A DNA stretch of 64,000 nt from NCBI GenBank assembly GCA_964594635.1, contig CAZQMV010000011.1, positions 1 through 64,000 on the forward strand, read 5' to 3'. Made by a program: the position numbers and the translations under genes. Of this stretch, positions 1-9,800 are shown piece by piece; the stretch's first letter is position 1; every line of letters starts with the position of its first letter. This DNA comes from Berkiella sp964594635 (GTDB taxonomy: Bacteria; Pseudomonadota; Gammaproteobacteria; Berkiellales; Berkiellaceae). Below the pieces are notes generated by a model. The model was not told where the DNA came from, ran no database searches, and worked only from the letters and a program-made list of their open reading frames with translations.

Positions 1-47
1 ATTGTTCGAGACCTTGTCGCCTAGCCTACACGCCGATTGCTTTGAGC
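1..47 (-). repeat. Partial copy A of a dispersed ~125-bp repeat, cut by the window edge
   Basis: Read on the minus strand, this stretch holds the GTAGGCTAGGCGACAAGG core also found at 4849-4977, and a weaker relative is at 51116-51234. The rest of the copy lies before base 1. The remaining bases up to 213 show no other clear feature. Confidence 0.6.
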
Positions 48-213
48 ATGCTCTTTATACTCGACGCGTATGCATTGGTTTATCTATGTCTACTGGCTAA
101 AAATCACAAATTTGATCTTAAAAAATGTTCGGGGTAGACTGGTTCTAAGCTCAAGTTCTAATTCAATCTTCATGTTTTTTCCATTCTAGATACCATTCTA
201 GTAAGGAGGCTGC

Positions 214-576
214 ATGGTGCGAAAAAAAATTACATTGTATGTGATGCAACTATTTCTTATAGCGATATTGGCTTGCAATGTGGCTTACGCTAACTCGACC
301 TATTTAGTAAACCCCACATTCGATGTGCCTGTGGTGACACATCACAAAAATGCATTCTTAAGCATTCAAGTAACACAAGAACCCCTCAATTTATTTGAAG
401 CAATGCCAGCCAAAAAACATAAAGCACGATCACCTACGTTTTTTGATACTCGCGGCAAAAAAATCTCTTCTAAAATCAGACTCGCTGAGCAGCATTTTGT
501 CAGTGGTAGCAAGGCAGAGTACATGCTCGTTGTAAAACGCCATTCATTGTTTTTGAAGTTCCAATATACTGAGTGA
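214..576 (+). CDS. Small exported protein of unknown function
   Basis: This gene encodes 120 aa. A good Shine-Dalgarno (AAGGAGG, 203-209) precedes the ATG. The N-terminus has a basic start, a hydrophobic stretch (about residues 9-25) and an ANA/AYA-type signal peptidase site, so the product should be periplasmic or outer-membrane associated. The mature part is Lys/Arg-rich and has no motif I recognise. It lies 90 bp upstream of the DsbA-like gene on the same strand, so the two may be co-transcribed. Confidence 0.6.
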   Translation: MVRKKITLYVMQLFLIAILACNVAYANSTYLVNPTFDVPVVTHHKNAFLSIQVTQEPLNLFEAMPAKKHKARSPTFFDTRGKKISSKIRLAEQHFVSGSKAEYMLVVKRHSLFLKFQYTE

Positions 577-666
577 GCTTATGTGCTCATTCATCCAGTA
601 AAACTGACAAATACGGTTTCACGGGCTATTATTTATCTTAGCCCAATGAGTTTAAGGATCGAACCC

Positions 667-1428
667 ATGAATCACTCCAAAATTGTCTTCTATAGCGGTT
701 TAGCTTTGTTAATGGGGTTACCCACCGTGAGTTTTGCAGAAAAGGCATTAAGCCCCGAAGCAAAAAAGCAATTTGAGCAGGTGATCCATGACTATATAAT
801 GGAACATCCAGATATCATTAGAAAAAGCGTGATGGCAGAGCAAGAAAAACAAATTAAAGCCATGATGAGCAATGCTAAGCAAATGGCGGTTACGGAAAAG
901 AACAATTTATTTTCCACAATGAGCCCGACCTTTGGTGCAGATGATGCCAAAAAAATTATGGTGATGTTTTTTGATTACCAGTGCGGCCATTGTAAAAACG
1001 TCTCTGGAACAGTTGAAGAATTAGTAGACGCTAATAAAGATATGAAAATCGTTTATAAAGAATTACCCATTTTTGGTGATACATCCATTGTGTTAGCTAA
1101 AGCTGCTTTAGCATCGAACAAGCAAGGTAAGTATCGTGAATTTCATCAAAAATTAATGGCTAATAAGCAGGCGTTGGATGAAGAAAAATTAATGGCCTTA
1201 GCCAAAGAAGTAGGGCTTGATACCGAGAAATTAAAGAAAGACATGGAAAGTTCTGAAGTTGAGAACGAACTAAACGCCAACGTTGAACTGGCTAAGAAAT
1301 TAGGACTACAAGGCACACCGGCCTTCTTTATTAGCAGCTATCCCGAAGTGACTGCTGAAAAAATGCAATTTGTGCCAGGTGGTGCGTCTAAAGAGCAGTT
1401 ACAATCGCTGATTACTAAAGCGAATTAA
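667..1428 (+). CDS. DsbA/Com1-family periplasmic thiol oxidoreductase
   Basis: The protein (253 aa) should form or isomerise disulfides in secreted proteins. It has a signal peptide (residues 1-24, cleavage after SFA), an N-terminal helical segment like that of Coxiella Com1 and Legionella DsbA2-type proteins, a thioredoxin-fold domain with CGHC at 106-109, and the cis-proline loop GTP near 216-218. The open frame extends upstream to a GTG at 583. ATG 667 is chosen because it gives a proper signal peptide and follows AAGGA at about 653-657. A strong hairpin follows the stop codon. Whether it acts as oxidase or isomerase cannot be read from sequence. Confidence 0.88.
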   Translation: MNHSKIVFYSGLALLMGLPTVSFAEKALSPEAKKQFEQVIHDYIMEHPDIIRKSVMAEQEKQIKAMMSNAKQMAVTEKNNLFSTMSPTFGADDAKKIMVMFFDYQCGHCKNVSGTVEELVDANKDMKIVYKELPIFGDTSIVLAKAALASNKQGKYREFHQKLMANKQALDEEKLMALAKEVGLDTEKLKKDMESSEVENELNANVELAKKLGLQGTPAFFISSYPEVTAEKMQFVPGGASKEQLQSLITKAN

Positions 1429-1443
1429 GTCTTGTCTAATACA

Positions 1444-1478
1444 TAGCAAAGACCTTACTGAAGATAAGGTCTTTGCTA
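1444..1478 (+). terminator. Hairpin downstream of the DsbA-like gene
   Basis: A perfect 14-bp stem (TAGCAAAGACCTTA at 1444-1457, with its complement at 1465-1478) encloses a 7-nt loop, 16 bp after the stop codon. No T-run follows, so it may work as a bidirectional or Rho-assisted terminator or as an mRNA 3'-end stabiliser. Confidence 0.7.
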
Positions 1479-1525
1479 GCCTATACCCGCTGCACCCTAG
1501 AAACCTCCCCATATCAGTATCTAAG

Positions 1526-1577
1526 CCCCTAAAATAGGGGATTAGAATGAGCTGGCTGCATAAACTGTTGATATAAT
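1526..1577 (+). promoter_or_regulatory. Possible promoter region of the lipase-like gene
   Basis: A small hairpin (CCCCTA, 3-nt loop, TAGGGG, 1526-1540) is followed by a consensus -10 hexamer TATAAT at 1572-1577. No good -35 is seen at 16-18 bp. The next gene starts 112 bp downstream. Confidence 0.3.
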
Positions 1578-1689
1578 GACTTACAATGTGTAATCTATTC
1601 AACTTTGATTTAAAGCATACCGTTGGATATTATTATGACTCACACACTCTCACCGAAAGATCCCCTGACTATTTTAAAAGGAGATGATA

Positions 1690-3114
1690 ATGCTTAAGAT
1701 GAGTCATCTTATGTTTGAAAATCCAGAATTTGAGTCAAATGAAAACAATGTGGACGCTTTACATTCGTTTAGGATCACAGCAAGAAATGTATTTAAATTT
1801 CTTTTAATAGGTGAAAATCGAAATTTATCACGGCTTTCCAAATCTGATCTTATGCAACTTCTCAAAGGCATGTTTTGGAAAAAAAATCCAACGTTAATGC
1901 TCATTTTTCGTCAAGAGGCCAGAGCAATATTAAAACGTGTTTATGATCAAGTTTCAAAATTAGCAGAAAGAAATGAAGCTATCGATGAGCTGATAAACTT
2001 GAATATTGTGAACATTTTGTCGCTGTATGTCTTGTTTGAGCCAACTCCATTTGATGGGCTAATTCAAATCCCAAGGTATATTGATGGCAAATTCGAACTG
2101 GTTGATTTCTCTTTAGAAGTACTTGAATTGACACCATTCTCATTATTAGATCCTAATGAAATAACCGATGATGACAGAGTATTTGCATATGGATTAACCC
2201 CAATTCAAGATGTCAATCGACTAATCATTTTTGCGGGGACAACATTTCCAACAGGTCAAGGCATCAATATCCAATCCTCAATCAATTATGATTACCCAAA
2301 TACTAGTGTTGGGGAGATGTATTGTTGGGATAAAATCATCAAATGGTTAGGAGCTAATGACACGCTTAATAAAGTAGATCTATGTGGTGCATCTCAAGGC
2401 GGTTCTTTATCATTATTACTTTCTTTAATGCATCCTGAAAGAGTGGGGCGAGCTGACGCATTAAACCCACCTGGCATGTTAGAAGATTATTCTGAAAACC
2501 ATCTTCTTTTTGGAGCTTGGGATAGATTGCGTAAGGAAAATCCTCAAAAGCTACCAAAGGTTGTGATACAAGCACAAACTGGAGATCCCGTATCAGCCTT
2601 AGGTTTTTGGAAAGATGAGTGGCAAGTCTATAAAGTGACGGCTTCTAATGGTAAGGGAGTCCAATGGCCACCGGTGTTAAAAAACTATTATGCACACATA
2701 GCCTGTTTCGCGGGGCAAGATGATATCGCAGCGAAAATAGAGAAAATGACAGGCAAAGAAGGTAACACGAGTGAACGAGCCAAATTAACTCAACGTTATT
2801 TTGTGAAGGGTAGATATCTCAATATGCTATTCCGGCGATATATAGGTCTATCAATGGATCTCATCAAATACCCGGCGAAGTTGTACCAGCGTTACTTTGG
2901 GGCGAAACCATCGATGGATAAAAAAGGTGTGGCGAAGATCCACTCAAAAGTATACTTTAACCAGAGTTTAGTGCATCTCAATACACAGGAAATTCACCAA
3001 GCTTTACTTTGGAGTGAAAAAGCACCCCAAACCAACTCTGAAACGTCATATCGCTATCAAGCGCAACCGGTTGCTAAGAGACGAGAGCTGCATAGACGTA
3101 TTGGGCAAAGGTAG
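1690..3114 (+). CDS. Alpha/beta-hydrolase-fold (lipase-like) protein, possible effector
   Basis: The central part has the layout of an alpha/beta hydrolase. A strand-like segment (VNRLIIFAGTTFP, about 175-187) is followed by a nucleophile elbow CGASQGGS whose Ser (about residue 235) would be catalytic, and then a hydrophobic helix. A GDP segment about 60 residues later could carry the acid; the His is not assigned. The N-terminal ~120 residues are helical and charged with no family I recognise. The C-terminus is very basic. There is no signal peptide, so secretion would need a signal-independent route. ATG 1690 is preferred over ATG 1684 because GGAG (1680-1683) lies 6 nt before it. Confidence 0.6.
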   Translation: MLKMSHLMFENPEFESNENNVDALHSFRITARNVFKFLLIGENRNLSRLSKSDLMQLLKGMFWKKNPTLMLIFRQEARAILKRVYDQVSKLAERNEAIDELINLNIVNILSLYVLFEPTPFDGLIQIPRYIDGKFELVDFSLEVLELTPFSLLDPNEITDDDRVFAYGLTPIQDVNRLIIFAGTTFPTGQGINIQSSINYDYPNTSVGEMYCWDKIIKWLGANDTLNKVDLCGASQGGSLSLLLSLMHPERVGRADALNPPGMLEDYSENHLLFGAWDRLRKENPQKLPKVVIQAQTGDPVSALGFWKDEWQVYKVTASNGKGVQWPPVLKNYYAHIACFAGQDDIAAKIEKMTGKEGNTSERAKLTQRYFVKGRYLNMLFRRYIGLSMDLIKYPAKLYQRYFGAKPSMDKKGVAKIHSKVYFNQSLVHLNTQEIHQALLWSEKAPQTNSETSYRYQAQPVAKRRELHRRIGQR

Positions 3115-3208
3115 ATCCCCGCTTGCAATGGGTACGATCTGATCCTCTCTTCCGGAGAAGCCCTCCCGACAGACGGTAGCCATCTACAGCTGCATGCCCT
3201 TGATTTGG

Positions 3209-3229
3209 AAAGCAAACTAATCTTGCTTT
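3209..3229 (+). terminator. Weak terminator-like hairpin
   Basis: A 7-bp stem (AAAGCAA at 3209-3215, TTGCTTT at 3223-3229) lies between the lipase-like and OTU genes. It is low in GC and therefore weak. Confidence 0.3.
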
Positions 3230-3313
3230 TGCAATGTGATCATGTAAGATGGATAGCCTATAAATAGGCCATTAATAAGTCATTCAACTTATATAATTTT
3301 TTTGAGGTTAAAC

Positions 3314-4846
3314 ATGTTAACGTTTCAAGCAATCGGTGATGGTAATTGTCTTTATAATGCTGAAGCCATTTTGTTGATCCAAGCGTTTCGGCAAAAAGAA
3401 CTCGATCCCTTGTTTAAAAACAAACAGCATTTAATCCAATTTCATCAACTGTTAAAGATTTTCGAAAGAAATGAGTTGATTGAAATGAGCGACAAAATTA
3501 CTCAAAAAGCGGTTAAAGATGGTTTTAGGCTTTTAGTTGACAGATATACAACAGAAGGCAAAATCGATTGGGACACACTCCAAGAAGAGATGGCGCCTAG
3601 TTTGCGTGAGTTCGTGCAAAATGCCATTATCACTGATGATGTTACAAATAAAAGCGTTAGAGCAGAATTGATTAAAGCCCTCGATTTCTCAATTGAGATC
3701 GGTGCCGCTGCTGTGGGTGATTTAGAAGAACGAGCGATTGATGGTTCCTATTTCGAAGAGATGCCCGCCATTAAAGCAAAAATTATTGAAATATTGGGTA
3801 AAAATGAACTGTCAGTTCATGCAAAGAAAATCGCTTTAAGTGAGTGGTTTTTTGAAGGTGAAGCGGTAGGTTTTAGCGATTATTTGCAAGGTGAGAATGG
3901 TATCGGAAATGAGGCTATTCACGCTACCAACCTTGAAGTGAAAGTGCTGTCATCTAAATTAGGCATTGTGCACCGCTCATATATGAGAGGGGCAGTCGGC
4001 AATGAGCAATCAGCAACCTATTACAATGGCTTTTTGTCCGATGAAAAATCACGTGAATTATCTAAAAACGCGATAGTTTTCTCCTTAGAGAAAGCTGCAA
4101 TTCACTGGGATGCGTTATTTATCGATACGCCCGCCAATCGAGCATTAGTAGAAGAGCGTGAAGCACAAATCAGAAATAATGAGCTGGCAGTCTACTTAGA
4201 AAAACATGGCACTTATAAAGCGCATTGTGAATCACTTGAGATGAGCGAGAAGGAATATTGCACACTTTATGGGTTAACAAAGAAACAATTTGAGAACCCA
4301 CCTGTGGTAGCAAAACCAAAAGCGGGAGTTAAAAAACCTGCGGCTGATGTTTCAGATAAATCTGCAGAAGTGAAAAAAGACGACACAGTAGCAGAAGATA
4401 AACCTACATCCACTGTCGCTAACACAAATGTTACCAAGAACTTTGCACTCAACTGGCTTGCAGCAAGTGCAATATTAGGTGTTGTATCTCACTTCTTTTT
4501 GATGCCCCTTATCACTGGCGCTGTAATGAGCAGCGCTTTGGTTGCTCCAAGTGCATTATTGATGCTAGGAATAACCCTTGCGATCTCTTCTGCGGGTGGT
4601 TTTTTTGTTGCCAACAATATGGGAAACACTGCAACCAATACGTTAGCTAAAGCTGTTGTCAGTGTTGAAGACAGTATCGTTTCCAGCAAAATCAAAACAG
4701 CCCATGTTGAAAAAGCACCGGTCGATCTGTTGGAAAAAACACCTTCATTTTTGGTTTACCAAAACACGCGTGCGCAAACGGCTAAACGTGCAGAAATTGC
4801 AGCGTTGGAAGGTAAGCCCAATCTTCCCCGCCACAAGTTGAACTAA
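3314..4846 (+). CDS. OTU-family deubiquitinase-like protein with C-terminal membrane anchor
   Basis: The N-terminus carries the OTU cysteine-protease signature GDGNCLYNA, giving Asp9 and catalytic Cys12. The matching His lies in IHWDALF (His264), in the usual position of the OTU His motif. Residues ~18-263 between them are longer than in minimal OTU domains and mostly helical. A Lys/Pro/Ala-rich linker (about 325-375) leads to two hydrophobic segments (~377-398 and ~402-437) that should anchor the protein in a membrane. OTU enzymes cleave ubiquitin chains, a eukaryotic substrate, so a role in a host cell is inferred; Legionella Lot proteins are the nearest known parallel. The start is ATG 3314, 6 nt after GAGG. 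An upstream in-frame TTG at 3302 is less likely. Confidence 0.78.
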   Translation: MLTFQAIGDGNCLYNAEAILLIQAFRQKELDPLFKNKQHLIQFHQLLKIFERNELIEMSDKITQKAVKDGFRLLVDRYTTEGKIDWDTLQEEMAPSLREFVQNAIITDDVTNKSVRAELIKALDFSIEIGAAAVGDLEERAIDGSYFEEMPAIKAKIIEILGKNELSVHAKKIALSEWFFEGEAVGFSDYLQGENGIGNEAIHATNLEVKVLSSKLGIVHRSYMRGAVGNEQSATYYNGFLSDEKSRELSKNAIVFSLEKAAIHWDALFIDTPANRALVEEREAQIRNNELAVYLEKHGTYKAHCESLEMSEKEYCTLYGLTKKQFENPPVVAKPKAGVKKPAADVSDKSAEVKKDDTVAEDKPTSTVANTNVTKNFALNWLAASAILGVVSHFFLMPLITGAVMSSALVAPSALLMLGITLAISSAGGFFVANNMGNTATNTLAKAVVSVEDSIVSSKIKTAHVEKAPVDLLEKTPSFLVYQNTRAQTAKRAEIAALEGKPNLPRHKLN

Positions 4847-4848
4847 AA

Positions 4849-4977
4849 CTCTTCGCAGTCAACTCGTATGCGTTGTTGACTGCGGCTCTCTCACAACAGT
4901 CATGTACTAAGACATAAGACATACACCCCTGTTGTTCAAGGTCTTGTCGCCTAGCCTACGAGCTGACTGCTGTGAGT
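4849..4977 (-). repeat. Copy B of the dispersed ~125-bp repeat
   Basis: On the minus strand this unit aligns along its length with 51116-51234. Shared blocks include CTAGGCG, a CAG(G/A)GTGTA block, GTACATGACT and CAACAACG, and both copies end in GAAGAG. The core also occurs at 1-47. The copy begins 2 bases after the OTU stop codon and contains the hairpin at 4854-4884. Confidence 0.7.
4854..4884 (+). terminator. Hairpin after the OTU gene, inside the dispersed repeat
   Basis: A perfect 10-bp stem (CGCAGTCAAC at 4854-4863, GTTGACTGCG at 4875-4884) encloses an 11-nt loop, directly downstream of the OTU stop. No T-tract follows. Confidence 0.5.
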
Positions 4978-5057
4978 TTTCTGTCCATCCAGCCCCTCCC
5001 AAGAACTATACTTTATCGATATACTTTATTAATTCACCTTGGTAGGGGTTAGGGCCT

Positions 5058-6185
5058 GTGCAAAATCCTAGGATTTTGATTCTTGGGGGGTATGGTAACT
5101 TCGGTAAGCGCGTAGCCGCTTTGCTGATAAAAACCATTAATCCCGAGATTATTATCGCAGGTAGAGATTTAGCTAAAGCGCAAATGCAGGCGGAATTGCT
5201 AAAAACGAATTTTTCTGCCAACGTCATTCCTGTCGAGCTTGATTGGCGTGCACCTGATTTTAAACAAAAACTCCAAGCGATCGATCCCACTATTTTGATC
5301 CACACCGCTGGCCCTTTTCAAAATCAAGATTATTCTGTTGCGACAATTTGTATAGAGCTTAAAATTCATTATATTGATTTGTCAGATGGACGAGAATTTG
5401 TAACGGGTATTACAACGCTTGATGAAATGGCCAAACAAAACGACGTTGTTGTCTTAAGTGGTGCCAGCTCTGTGCCTGCGCTATCATCGGTTGTGATCGA
5501 TCACTATGCTGCAAAATATAGCGATCTTCGAGAAATTGATTTTGGTATTGCGCCAGGTAATAAAGCAGAGCGGGGGAGCGCAACTATTGAAGCGATTTTA
5601 ACCTATACCGGCAAACCCTTTATGCGCTTAGAAAAAGGCACATGGAAAAAGGTCTATGGTTGGCAGAATCTGCATAAGCATTATTATGGCGATAATCTTG
5701 GATTACGGTTACATGGCAATTTAGATATTCCCGATCTAGAATTGTTACCTCTGCGTTACCCCTCATTAAAAACGGTTACTTTTCATGCAGGGCTTGAAGT
5801 GCCTTTCTTGCATTGGTTTATGTGGCATATGTCATGGCTTACTAGGGCTAAAATCATTAAAAATTGGTCAACATTTATTCGTCCTATTAATACCATTGCT
5901 CATTGGTTTGATAAATTAGGCACGGATAATGGCGGGATGTATATTCACTTGTCTGGTTCTAATTTCGAATACCAACCGTTGGATATTTACTGGATCTTAG
6001 TTGCAGAAAAGGGCGATGGTCCGCAAATACCTGTTATTCCGAGCGTCATTATGGTATCTAAAATCATTGAAGGTCTAGTGCCATCAGGCGCTAGGCCGTG
6101 TATGGGTTTATTTACGCTGGCTGATTTCGACAAGGCGATTAAAGGTTGGCATATTTACTATACGATTCAAGAAGTGGCCTCTTAA
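5058..6185 (+). CDS. Saccharopine dehydrogenase-like NAD(P)-binding protein
   Basis: The 375-aa protein begins with a Rossmann nucleotide-binding motif (GGYGNFG, residues 10-16) and continues with the IIAGRDLAKA segment typical of the saccharopine-dehydrogenase/TER superfamily. A TAG stop at 5043 lies in frame just upstream, so GTG 5058 is effectively the only start. The substrate is unknown; members of this family in bacteria are mostly uncharacterised reductases. It is followed after 9 bp by a DUF2269 membrane protein, a pairing that suggests the two act together, perhaps in membrane lipid or cofactor chemistry. Confidence 0.75.
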   Translation: MQNPRILILGGYGNFGKRVAALLIKTINPEIIIAGRDLAKAQMQAELLKTNFSANVIPVELDWRAPDFKQKLQAIDPTILIHTAGPFQNQDYSVATICIELKIHYIDLSDGREFVTGITTLDEMAKQNDVVVLSGASSVPALSSVVIDHYAAKYSDLREIDFGIAPGNKAERGSATIEAILTYTGKPFMRLEKGTWKKVYGWQNLHKHYYGDNLGLRLHGNLDIPDLELLPLRYPSLKTVTFHAGLEVPFLHWFMWHMSWLTRAKIIKNWSTFIRPINTIAHWFDKLGTDNGGMYIHLSGSNFEYQPLDIYWILVAEKGDGPQIPVIPSVIMVSKIIEGLVPSGARPCMGLFTLADFDKAIKGWHIYYTIQEVAS

Positions 6186-6194
6186 GGTTAAAAA

Positions 6195-6683
6195 ATGGAA
6201 TACTACTTTTTCTTAAAATATGTTCACATTATAACCGCTACCTTTTTATTTGGCACAGGCATTGGAACCGCCTTTTTTATGCTCAGTTCTTACTTAAGCG
6301 GGAATATTGCCACCTTAAAACGAACGACGCGCCATGTAGTCATCGCTGATTGGCTTTTTACGGCGCCATCTGTCGTACTTCAACCCATTACTGGCATCGC
6401 CTTAATGTGGATTTTGCATTATCCATTTAATTCACTTTGGTTTGCCTTAGTGAGCGGGTTATATCTTCTTATTGGCTGTTGCTGGTTACCGGTGGTGTAT
6501 ATTCAATATCAATTAAAAAACCAAGTTGCCCTGTTGCCAGACAATAGCACCTTACCTGCTAGTTATCATCGTTTAATGCGCTGGTGGATAGGGTTGGGTA
6601 TTCCCGCTTTTATATCCGTTATGGGGCTTTATTGGTTAATGGTCTCTAAAATGGGTTTATCCGTACTTCTCTTCCCACGATGA
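6195..6683 (+). CDS. DUF2269-family integral membrane protein
   Basis: This 162-aa protein is almost entirely hydrophobic, with four predicted membrane helices (about 6-30, 50-75, 82-105, 128-155). The opening segment (YFFLKYVHIITATFLFGTG) and the short polar RTTRHVVIADW loop match the DUF2269 family. AAGG lies just before ATG 6195. It probably forms a two-gene operon with the preceding dehydrogenase-like gene. Biochemical role unknown. Confidence 0.72.
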   Translation: MEYYFFLKYVHIITATFLFGTGIGTAFFMLSSYLSGNIATLKRTTRHVVIADWLFTAPSVVLQPITGIALMWILHYPFNSLWFALVSGLYLLIGCCWLPVVYIQYQLKNQVALLPDNSTLPASYHRLMRWWIGLGIPAFISVMGLYWLMVSKMGLSVLLFPR

Positions 6684-6763
6684 TTTTATACCAAGCACCT
6701 ACACCTATTTGCTGGATCTCTTAACGGGTAGAACAAGCAGAATTGGTCAACTTTGTATGTTAG

Positions 6764-6769
6764 TATAAT
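6764..6769 (+). promoter_or_regulatory. Putative -10 element for the 1259-aa gene
   Basis: A consensus TATAAT lies 32 bp before ATG 6802. The best -35-like hexamers (AATTGG or TTGGTC) are poor matches, spaced 17 and 15 bp. Confidence 0.35.
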
Positions 6770-6801
6770 AGATTAGGTATATACATTATCGGGATATTCA
6801 T

Positions 6802-9800
6802 ATGCTTAATGGTAGCGAACAAGAGCAGTCGATCTCACTTAGTCGTGAGGAAGTGATCGTGACTTCAAAGGACGCCACTACTGATCAAAGTGTTGAGATA
6901 ACAAGAAGCCTTGATGAATTACCTGAAGAGGTTCAAAAAAAATTACACAAGACCTACGCAGATATTGTTAAAAAAGAGATCAACAATAAATTAAAGTCTC
7001 ATCTGGCGCGTTTTCTTGAAAAGCTCGAATCGCCTGAATTAGCGGAATTAAAATCCACTATTATCGCTAACCTCAATCCAGAGGATAAGCAACTCTATCA
7101 GTCTTTTATGGATCCCAGCCAGCAAAAGAAAATGAGCTATGAAAATGTTTGTAAACTGTATCGAGCCGTTCAAGCCAGTGTCAAAACGAATGAAAAAGAT
7201 CTTAAACAAATTTCCAACCGTGCTATTTTAAATGCTGCTCGTAATGGCTTAGATGCGATGCATGTATTTGTGGATTACAACATACCTTCATTGGTGGAAA
7301 AAGCCAAAAAAATCACGGTTATGCAAGAAACACGCTTTATTAGAATGCCTAAGAAAAAATCTTTCTTTCGTCGCTTAATAGAAACGGTTTTCCCCTTTTT
7401 TAAGAAACAAGATGATGAAATTATTACTAAAAAAATTGAAGAAAAAATGACATCTCCAGAGAAGATGTTATTAAGCTACGCAACGGATGCTGTTGCAGAA
7501 TACTTTAGTAAATCGGGTGATGATTATTTCAAAGCTTTTGATAATGCTGTTGAGTATAAACAACAAGTTGCAAAAGGCAAAGCGATGGATCTAATGCCAA
7601 CGCAGAAGCAGGCAATCAAAGAACAAGAGAAGACAAAAGAATTAAGTAAACCTAAAAGTAAAGTAAAAAAGACTGTCGAGGCAGCGAAAGCAGTTGTTCA
7701 AGTAGCTGTCGCCGTAGATACAGGGGTTAATGAGTGGATTGCTGCCAAATTAAGTAGCACGACACCGGGTGCGTTTTTAGAACAAGCATTAAAGCCAGAT
7801 ACCGATGTTCAGCAAACAACGCTTGCTGAGTATTTTCGTAATGAATTTATGATGGCATCCCAAAAAGAAGCCTATGGGGGGATGGTGCATTTTACGCGTC
7901 GTTTAGCTGAGCTTTATATCACAGCAAATCGAGTGAAACAAACCGGCTATGTTGATATGAGTGCCGAACAATTCGGCTTTAAGAGATTAGATGATCCTAA
8001 ATTTGAAATATTCTTATCAAGACTTGTGGGTTCACTCGGTTACCCAATGAAAGGCTTTGAGGATTTACAGAACTTTTTATCAAGCACAGTGAATACGAAT
8101 GACCTTCATGTAAAAGATTTTCCTTCTGTAGCAGCATTTGAAAGATATAAAACTGATCTGGAAACTGAACAACAAGCTGCATTTAAAAAATTTGCAGGTG
8201 CATTACCGCACGATCCTGCTTTAGGGATCCATGCAGCAGTGACTTTACTGTCAAAAGAACATGCTGCCACAATGCAAAATAAGGGTAATGAAAATTATTT
8301 TTACCTACTGAACTTGCAACAGCAAGCAATTAAACAATTGCAATCAAACGAAAGAGTTCAAAATGCAGTTGCTTTGGCATGCAAACAAACAAGTATCGAA
8401 GAAAGCCTTTACAGTCCAGATCACGGTGGCTTAGTGACCAGAATAACCGGCCAACTTAAAGGCGTGCTGGTAGGGAAAATGCCAGAGTTGGTACAAGGTT
8501 TTATCCATGATGCACACCAGCTGCAAGAGAATGCCAATAACCAATTCGATGTGATATCTGAAAATTGGTTGTCACAAATCTCTGTTATGCAAGAACAAGC
8601 CATAGAAGCTAAAACCAAAGCAGAACCCAAAGGGATGAGCGTGACAGAATTGCGCAATAAATGGGATAAAAGTGCTAAGAAATCTTCGAAGTTAGCATTT
8701 CAATTTGATGAGGTAAAACAGCTTGTCGATAAATTCCACGAAAGTGCGATGAAGCAATGGAAGGATTCAACGATCTCTTTAATGAAACTTTGTGGCGAAT
8801 TACAAGGCCCAGATTTTTTGAATGAGGTGATCAAACAACTCAATGACAAATATGTCAAACTTCAAGCACAAGGTGCTCATGAATCATATAGTAAAGAAGT
8901 GCAAAAGCAAATTGTTGCTTTAAAAGGAATGCTCTTGCCTGATGGTAAAGGTTTTAATCCAAAAATGCTTAAAGCAGCAAGCCCTGAAATTTTAAAATCG
9001 TCATTAGATGCGCTTAACAATGGTATTGCTACCATGAGCCAGGATAGTCAGCTATCGCTGGATAAAAAAGAAAATCTCTATATGATGTCGCAAGCGTTGA
9101 TGACCATGAACAATTCTTATCGAACGTTTGATTTGGCTAAAAAAGCCTATGAGGAAGTCTATCGAACCAACTTTGATGAGTTGAACAACATGCCATCTAG
9201 TAAAGTTGCCACTTTTATTGCAAAAAAGCTAGGGGCAGAGTTGGAAACTTCCTTGGTTTCATCTATGGATACACCTATTGTTCAGTTTGAATTTTATGCC
9301 AAGCAAAAAATGGCTGGTTTACACAGTTTGCCTGATATTAAGCCGGAGGCTGCTGCCAATAAACCACAGAGTTGGTGGGATTGGGGAAAAGATCAAGTTG
9401 CTTGGGCTGCAAGCTATGTCGCGCCTATTGCAGGACCTGTGGCAGCTAAAGCAGCTGAAATTGCAGCGCTACCCGTATTAATAGGCGCAGGAAGTGCTTA
9501 TCTGGCTAAGTTATATCTCACTGATGTGACGCCTTCAGCTGAATCAGTTAATCAGGCTGTTTGTAATAATGCCAAAGTCTTTATCCGTGAACAAGCCTAT
9601 GATGCGATGGTGCAATTATTACCTGAAATGTTTGGTCTGTGTGCAGCAGAGCAAACATTTCAACAAAACCACGCAGATGTCAATTACGATCCTTTTAAAG
9701 AATGTGGCTTAAGCGATCGAAAGCGTTTCTATGATTTAATGAATAATATTGCCAAAGGTTTGGGATACGCAAGTATCACAGAATATATAGATTTTGAAAA

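Noticed and set aside
1399..1602. Minus-strand frame across the hairpin after the DsbA-like gene
   Set aside because: It covers a terminator, has no ribosome site and no recognisable product.
1635..1697. 20-codon frame ahead of the lipase-like gene
   Set aside because: No Shine-Dalgarno and no leader-like residue pattern; it overlaps the real start by chance.
3292..3297. TATAAT just before the OTU gene as its promoter
   Set aside because: A start from it would fall at about 3304, inside the Shine-Dalgarno and too close to ATG 3314.
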